This document shows, in pieces, positions 58,401 through 64,000 of a stretch of 64,000 bases of DNA. The notes under the pieces were generated by a model. That model worked only from the letters and a program-made list of their open reading frames with translations. It made no database searches and had not been told where the DNA came from. The stretch covers positions 1,819,560-1,883,559 of the forward strand of contig ML133383.1 of NCBI GenBank assembly GCA_003864495.1. Direction: 5' to 3'. The DNA is from Nemopilema nomurai. Taxonomy: Eukaryota > Cnidaria > Scyphozoa > Rhizostomeae > Rhizostomatidae. A program made the position numbers and the translations under genes. Position 1 is the stretch's first letter, and every line of letters begins with the position of its first letter.

Positions 58401-61400
58401 ATCAAAAGCCAGTAGGAAACAAACTATAAGGAGCCCCATGAAAGTGTACCCAAGCCTTCGGAAACAGATATTCTAGATGCTGTGGGTACACCAAAATAGC
58501 TTACTTGCAGATTGTAAGGCGTGATTACACCAATGACTTCTTGGTTAACCCCGGCGTCTATAAGAGCGGTCACGTGACTGTCCACCAAGTCGACTTCATT
58601 CTCGTTTCCCTTTGACTCTTCGTTCTCATTCTTCATTTCGTACATGCAACATCCAGCTGTATCGATAAACACCAATGGAATGGAGGTGTTCTCGTCGGAA
58701 GCGACGTTAGCAATTGACTCAGCAAATGCCTTGCAACAGACTCATCAGCTGTTAGTTTATCGTCGTATAGCTGCTTTGAGGGCCATGACATGATGTAGTT
58801 GTTCATTCTACGTTTAGATAAATATAGTTTCAATGGATAAAAAGAACAAACATTAACGACAGCAAAGAAATGCAATTCCCTATTGCAAGGCAAATTAAAA
58901 ATTAGAGCTTCTTCTCAACACCTTATTATAACTTCATCCACAAAATCCCCAATCATTAAAGGTAATGCTACGAGTTCTAAAGTGAGGGTCTACACAAGTG
59001 ACGTATACAAATGTCATCTACAGATCTTGGCTTCATAAAAAAGTTCCACGCCTACGTCTTTGTCTATTTGTTTCATGTATGGCCAAAAAACGAAAAAAAG
59101 GGACCTTACTGAGTTGTAAGCATCTTCACAACGCCTTGGCCGAATTCAGACACTATACGCTCCATTAAGGTGACTTCCAAGCCCTTCTTGGACGCTTCCT
59201 GGCTGATAATGGTGGGTGGTAGTTGGTTATGATCTCCTGCGAGAATACACCTATCATAAAATAAAGGTGTTATGACAGACACAACGGAGCGCGTGCTATT
59301 ACAGAAAGAGAATTGTGTGAACAAACTGAGTTGGAGGATTCAGTAAGCAAATCGGATTACATACGCTGCATCAAAGACCATCATTCCAAGAATGTAGGGC
59401 CCCAGAGACGAAGGGGTATGCCCCCACTTTTTGCAAACTGTACCTCTTCTCATTACCTGCCTCTGTGTTCTTTCTGTTTCGAAGTTTACCCCCCTAGCCT
59501 TTCTGGCTGCATCGGAGGATCTTGATTGGAGTACAACGCAGTCTACTTGATTGACAGCCATGAGCCATTAACAATTGATTGATTGACAGCTATGAGCCAT
59601 TAACAATTGATTGATTGACAGCTACGAGCCATTAACAATTGATTGACTGACAGCTACGAGCCATTACAGTCGTTAACAATTCAAGTCAGTGACTGGCTGG
59701 ATTGAAGACCATGCACATTCAAACAAAGGCATCCTACCTGTTTCCAAAGCTCAATGGTATCCAACAGCTTGCCTCTAATGCTTGAGCAGCCTCGTCTATT
59801 ATGATCAAATCAAAGTGATCCTTGTTCAGGTGACGTAAAGGGCCTTCTTCGTGCGAGCTTGTCGTAGTCGAAAGAATGACATCAGCAGATGAAAGAACCG
59901 ATTTTATTGCTTTGTCTTCCCTGTCAAAGAGCTCTCGTCGGAGATATTTCATTTCGGCCCTCAGTTTTCTTTTCTCGTCTACACTCTTACTTTTCTTCAG
60001 TTTCCCCTACAAAAAAAATCACCTTCTGTCATTGTTTGCCTTTGAAAACCTGAAAAGTCTGATAACACAAAAGTGCAGTTTAAATAAAAGATAAAATTTC
60101 AAGTAGAAAGGGATACTTTGCTTTAGAAAAAATAACAAATTTTCTCTGTCTTGCTTGCTTGCTCTAAAGTATAAATAATGTAGCTTGCATTATTAAAAAA
60201 TGCTTGTTTACTTAAAAAGCCTTTCATTCGTGTCTCACTTCAATGGAAGATTTCCAGACATTTCATGAGATTTAGTCAAAACACTGGTTGATACCTGTCT
60301 TTATTGCAATGAAGTAGGATTGAATATGGAGCCTTACAGTGGCTCAAGGTGTAAACAACTATTGTCAGCCTGCTTTCGTGAAATTTTCAGTGTGGCACCA
60401 AATAATCTCCATGAGATAGATGCACCTTCGTCACTCTATAGAAAGACAGTATCTTTTATGAAGATAAGATATACAAAAGAAAATACCTGCACTTTTTGGA
60501 TATCAGTTCTGACATTCTGAATAATTTCAGCTGAATCAGACCGCATCAAAACAGCATCCAAGGAAAACTTCTGCAAATGAGGGTAAACTCTGGCAGGATG
60601 TCCCAGTCTGATTATCTGTCAGAGTATAAAAAGGACAAAGAATTTTAAACTCAGCAACACTTGAATTTGTCAATTTCAAAGCATTCCCTTTATGTAAAAA
60701 GTCTAGATGCTATTCTATTTCAGTGAAAGAAAAATCTGAAAGATCTGTCTTTATTAAATTGCAATTATTCTCTCATAAAAACAAAACCACTTAGAAGTAT
60801 TAAAAATTAAAGAAAACAAATAAAAAAGTTAAGAAAACACTTACTTTAGTTTTTGGGTCGCCTAACTTTGCCACAAGGTTGTCAACTGCCACATTGGATG
60901 GTGCACAGGCAAGAACCTAAAAAATTAAGCCAAAAATAAAACATTGCACTTCACATTACAATTAGCTAATCATATGAATCTAGCAAATATTGTGTATTCT
61001 AAAGAACATCAAAACATTACTGCATAATACCATTTTTCAAAACTTTTATCAGGTAATGCTATAATTTTGCAAGATTAGTTTACTTTGAAGAATGATCCAT
61101 AAAGGAGAACAACATTGCTGGCTTCAACAATAAGTTAATGATAGTAAGGTAGCTTCAAACAATAATGTCTTAATACCTACAAATGACTAGAATAACTAAA
61201 TTTTTGAAGCTAATAAGGGATTGGAGCATAGCTATTTCTTTTACTAACTGCAATATCCACAAATAATTAATATTCATTTCTTGTCCTTGTAAAGCAATTT
61301 AGGAAACAACAAAATTAAATGGCACAGACCTTAAGGTTTAACTTGATAGCAGCTTGTTTGATGATTTCAATGACTGTTGTTGTTTTGCCAGTTCCTGGTG

Positions 61401-62653
61401 GACCATGGATAACTGCAACTTCCTTCTGATTCAAAGCAAATTTAACAGCATCAATCTGACAGCTGTTTAAAGATGAATCAAAAAGGTGCAAAGTGTCCTC
61501 TTTGATCAAAGACAAGGGGTTTCCAAGGGGCACTGAGTGAAACAATACATCTTTGAGGTGGGATGACTTCTTTGTGTTTTGTAGATTTCCAAGAGCTCTG
61601 TTAAATAGAAGAAGCAAAGTTTGGTGCATTGCTTTTGAAAATGACAAAGCATACCTACATCCATAGTTTTAATAGTATGCATTTAAAAAAATGGAGCTTC
61701 CCCAAAGTCTTGTTTCTGGATAATATGCAGCTAAAATGGAATTGCTAATATGCAACAAAGTTAAGAACTAGAAGAAACTGGTACATAGAGGTAATTGAGG
61801 TGCCCTGATAGTTATTGTCAATCTAGACAAGTATTAAATCTTACTTTTTAAGTCTTTGGTAAGTGACATCATTGCAAAGTTTGATGAGCTTGAAAGTTTC
61901 ATAGTTGTTTGTGATACCAAGCTCTTCTTCAAAAGCAACAGTTATTGTGCTTTCAGCTACTTTTGTCACAATACCAGATCCAATATTGTCATCTTTCAGT
62001 GGTGAGGTGGATGTCTGAAGACCAACAATATCACCTGAATGAAATGAAACTTGTGTAGAGTAATTCGAATAATATAGAATTTGGAGCCAAAACCTTAATT
62101 TAATTGTTGAACCATGATGGAGGAGATGAGGGGGGGGGGGGGTGGTATTGAGACAGGCTATCAAATTGTTTTGAGGAGAGTTTCACATCTTGAGAGTATC
62201 ATATATTCGAATTTGCCACTCCTGTGCATTCCATAACCAAAATCAGCATGCTAGCATCTGCTGTGGATATTAAAAGTCAACTTTTCATTGACAAAGTTAA
62301 TTACAACTGCAGAAAATCTTGCATTCGACATTAAAGGACACCTGAATCCTACCGTTTGATAGACAATGAGAACTAAGCTGATCCTTTAGGTTTGCTTCAG
62401 TCTTGTCTTTAGTTGACTTCGTTTTTCCCGGAACACTTCGAATAAAGGTCACAAGATGCTTTCCGTACAATCCAGTACATTCATTAATTATGCTTAGTTT
62501 CGTTACACAAACTCCTCGTTTCTCTAGCTCTTTTGGGTCACCAGATTTCCTCAAAGTTACTGACTCTTCTATTTCAGCATTTCTCTCTAAATCGAGAAGC
62601 TTTAGCTGTTTTTTAACAAATGCTTGTAAATCGACTATTTTTCTGTCGGCCAT
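55495..62653 (-). CDS. IGHMBP2: IGHMBP2/SMUBP2 5'-3' RNA/DNA helicase, about 999 aa
   Basis: IGHMBP2 is an SF1B (UPF1-like) helicase linked to translation. Exons are 62353-62653, 61845-62034, 61330-61597, 60845-60916, 60487-60615, 59738-60006, 59110-59250, 58505-58807, 57845-57968, 56675-57340 and 55495-56030. Motifs in order: Walker [11 protein letters not shown] (about 229-238), [12 protein letters not shown], Walker [18 protein letters not shown] (about 389), [37 protein letters not shown], an R3H domain ([19 protein letters not shown], about 755-815), a C2HC-like cluster (about 837-856) and an AN1-type zinc finger (C-x4-C...C-x2-C...C-x4-H...H-x-C, about 909-945). The human protein is 993 aa. 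All exons agree in phase except 58505-58807, which needs one extra base to stay in frame and lacks the Tyr-Arg of the QYRM motif at its start (findings). Assignment is secure; whether this copy is intact is not. Confidence 0.95.
59547..59668. repeat. 32-bp tandem repeat, about 4 copies
   Basis: Units of TTGATTGACAGCTATGAGCC plus ATTAACAATTGA repeat with few changes, in the IGHMBP2 intron between exons 59738-60006 and 59110-59250. Confidence 0.9.
62130..62142. repeat. Poly-G run (13)
   Basis: A 13-G homopolymer lies in the first IGHMBP2 intron; its length is prone to sequencing error. Confidence 0.8.
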
Positions 62654-64000
62654 GTTTTCTAAGAAATTTCGTTACGCTACTCAATTGAGTTGAATTGACA
62701 ATCTGTGAAACCATGAATATACCCTACCCTCCAAATACCCTCAACTCACTAAATAGTCATCTGCCATTTTGACACCCAGTTTGTTTTTACCTTATAAGTA
62801 TCATATTGGTACCTGAAAATGTGCTTTACGTAGAAATTTAGTGTGTTTACATATTGTTTTAGGGGGCGTGTCATGAAATCTCCTTTTCTTCCTTCTTTCT
62901 TTCAAAGCAAACTAAGCTCGTTTCGTTGGGCTTTGCTGTTTTGGCACGCAATAATCTTCTATCTTCAATAAATCTTGACAAAAAGCCAATAACAAAGGCT
63001 TTTAAACTGGTAGTACCAGAAAAAAGTCTCTCGAAATTTTGCCACGAACACGACATTTTCACAATAATGCGTCATCAATGGGAGCCTGGTAACTAATTTA
63101 CAAATAAAATGCGCAGTAGACAACTGCGCTTGTCTTCTTAAAAGGATCCGCAGCAAGTGGACGGAAAGCTGACTTTTATCGGTAAATTATTTTAGTTTAT
63201 TTTTGCCATAATTTGGTTTTTAAGTTCATTTTAACTTGAAATGGACATGTAGTTTAAATAAAAATTCCATTTTTTTAAGATTTTCCTCGCCTTGTTGCTT
63301 TTGTGGTTACCACATTAATTTGTTTGGGCCTACTACTGGTTGCGATTCGCACGGGCCTAAAGACAGAGAGAGGTATAATTTGTTGACTTTGGCGAAGATA
63401 TATTAACTGACATCTTAGTGATTGATAAACAGAGACTTAAGAAGAATCAAGCTAATACGATAATACATGTTTAGCTGAATGCCGCTAATGCTATGAGTTA
63501 AAAGGACATATTTTCTGATGAACTTTGACACTTTTAGGTCAACTCAAAACAATGCTTTACACTTGAAAAACGAATTTCACAGAGCATTGCTTTTCCGTAT
63601 AAAATTTAGCTAGGGTCAGATTGTGATTAAAATGCAGATTTTGGTTATCTGATATCCACAGGGTGTCACTTTAGTATGCCTTTAAATTCTAATCTTATGA
63701 AATGAAATCGAATAGCATTTAGAAGTTTTATGCTTTCTATTATGTGTGTTTGAATGTCAATAGGCTAGTATTTAACCCAGTAGCTCCTGCATGCTTGCAC
63801 TGGTTTTGGCATCAGTTGCAAACTGTTTCATATTTGTGTCCTTGTTGTTTTACAAATTATTATCTGCATAATACCAGCTCTTCAAGTATATTTCTGACTT
63901 CAAAATAAAAGCCCATCCCACATTATATCATAATCAATGACAGCAAGGACAATGGACATCAAATGACATACTTGAAAAACGTTCCAGCATGCCAAGGAAA
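62654..64000. other. IGHMBP2 upstream region to right edge
   Basis: The 1.35 kb should contain the IGHMBP2 promoter. A CAAGTGGACGGAAAGC stretch near 63155 followed by CGGTAAAT could be a first-exon donor of a plus-strand gene, but no coding sequence supports it. Confidence 0.45.

Noticed and set aside
62871..63156. Two overlapping minus-strand frames upstream of IGHMBP2
   Set aside because: There is no splice context or family similarity, and IGHMBP2 has a good start at 62653.

Overview
This is a 64 kb piece of an animal nuclear genome. It is AT-rich, its genes have many short exons with canonical GT-AG introns, and its conserved genes are typical metazoan ones. It also carries a tRNA-derived SINE, hAT-like and piggyBac-like DNA transposons, and an intronless rhodopsin-like receptor. 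I infer an invertebrate, most likely a cnidarian such as a sea anemone or coral, but no single feature proves the phylum. I rebuilt gene models by hand from splice signals, codon phase and similarity to known families. For the six multi-exon genes whose coding sequence lies wholly inside the window, the exons join in frame from start to stop, with one exception in IGHMBP2.

Layout. (1) 1-13.9 kb, minus strand: the 5' part of MASTL (Greatwall kinase), which runs off the left edge before its C-lobe. Its introns hold a complete intronless GPCR (1.7-2.5 kb), a decayed piggyBac transposase (5.3-6.8 kb) and a 1,230-bp hAT-like non-autonomous transposon with a perfect 8-bp target-site duplication (9.9-11.1 kb). 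(2) 14-20.5 kb: no supportable gene. (3) 20.5-27.4 kb, minus: a seven-coding-exon gene for a 1,375-aa protein with one RRM followed by about 1,290 residues of low-complexity Lys/Glu, RGAP, Arg/Asp/Ser and Tyr/Gly/Ser-rich sequence. (4) 30.8-43.2 kb: two head-to-head genes for secreted proteins that I do not recognise, called here S1 (764 aa, minus) and S2 (682 aa, plus). (5) 44.4-46.0 kb, minus: TADA3, a subunit of SAGA/ATAC histone acetyltransferase complexes. (6) 48.5-54.8 kb, minus: NDUFAF5, a mitochondrial complex I assembly factor (11 exons, 346 aa). (7) 55.5-62.7 kb, minus: IGHMBP2/SMUBP2 helicase with R3H and AN1 domains (11 exons, about 999 aa). (8) 62.7-64 kb: upstream DNA with no gene seen.

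The best candidate for something undescribed is the S1/S2 pair. Both begin with a signal peptide and are otherwise low-complexity and rich in basic cleavage sites. Each has one symmetric phase-1 exon encoding a motif with identical spacing, C-x2-L-x12-DY-x6-CK-x-A. S1 also has acidic Ser-Gly sites resembling glycosaminoglycan attachment sites and a run of 11 histidines. S2 has a Tyr-rich segment and a run of 10 glutamines. A 41-bp minisatellite lies between their start codons. Together they look like a locally duplicated pair of extracellular matrix or precursor proteins built on a new cysteine module.

The other genes are unrelated housekeeping genes (cell cycle, transcription, mitochondria, RNA/DNA helicase), so there is no operon-like logic.
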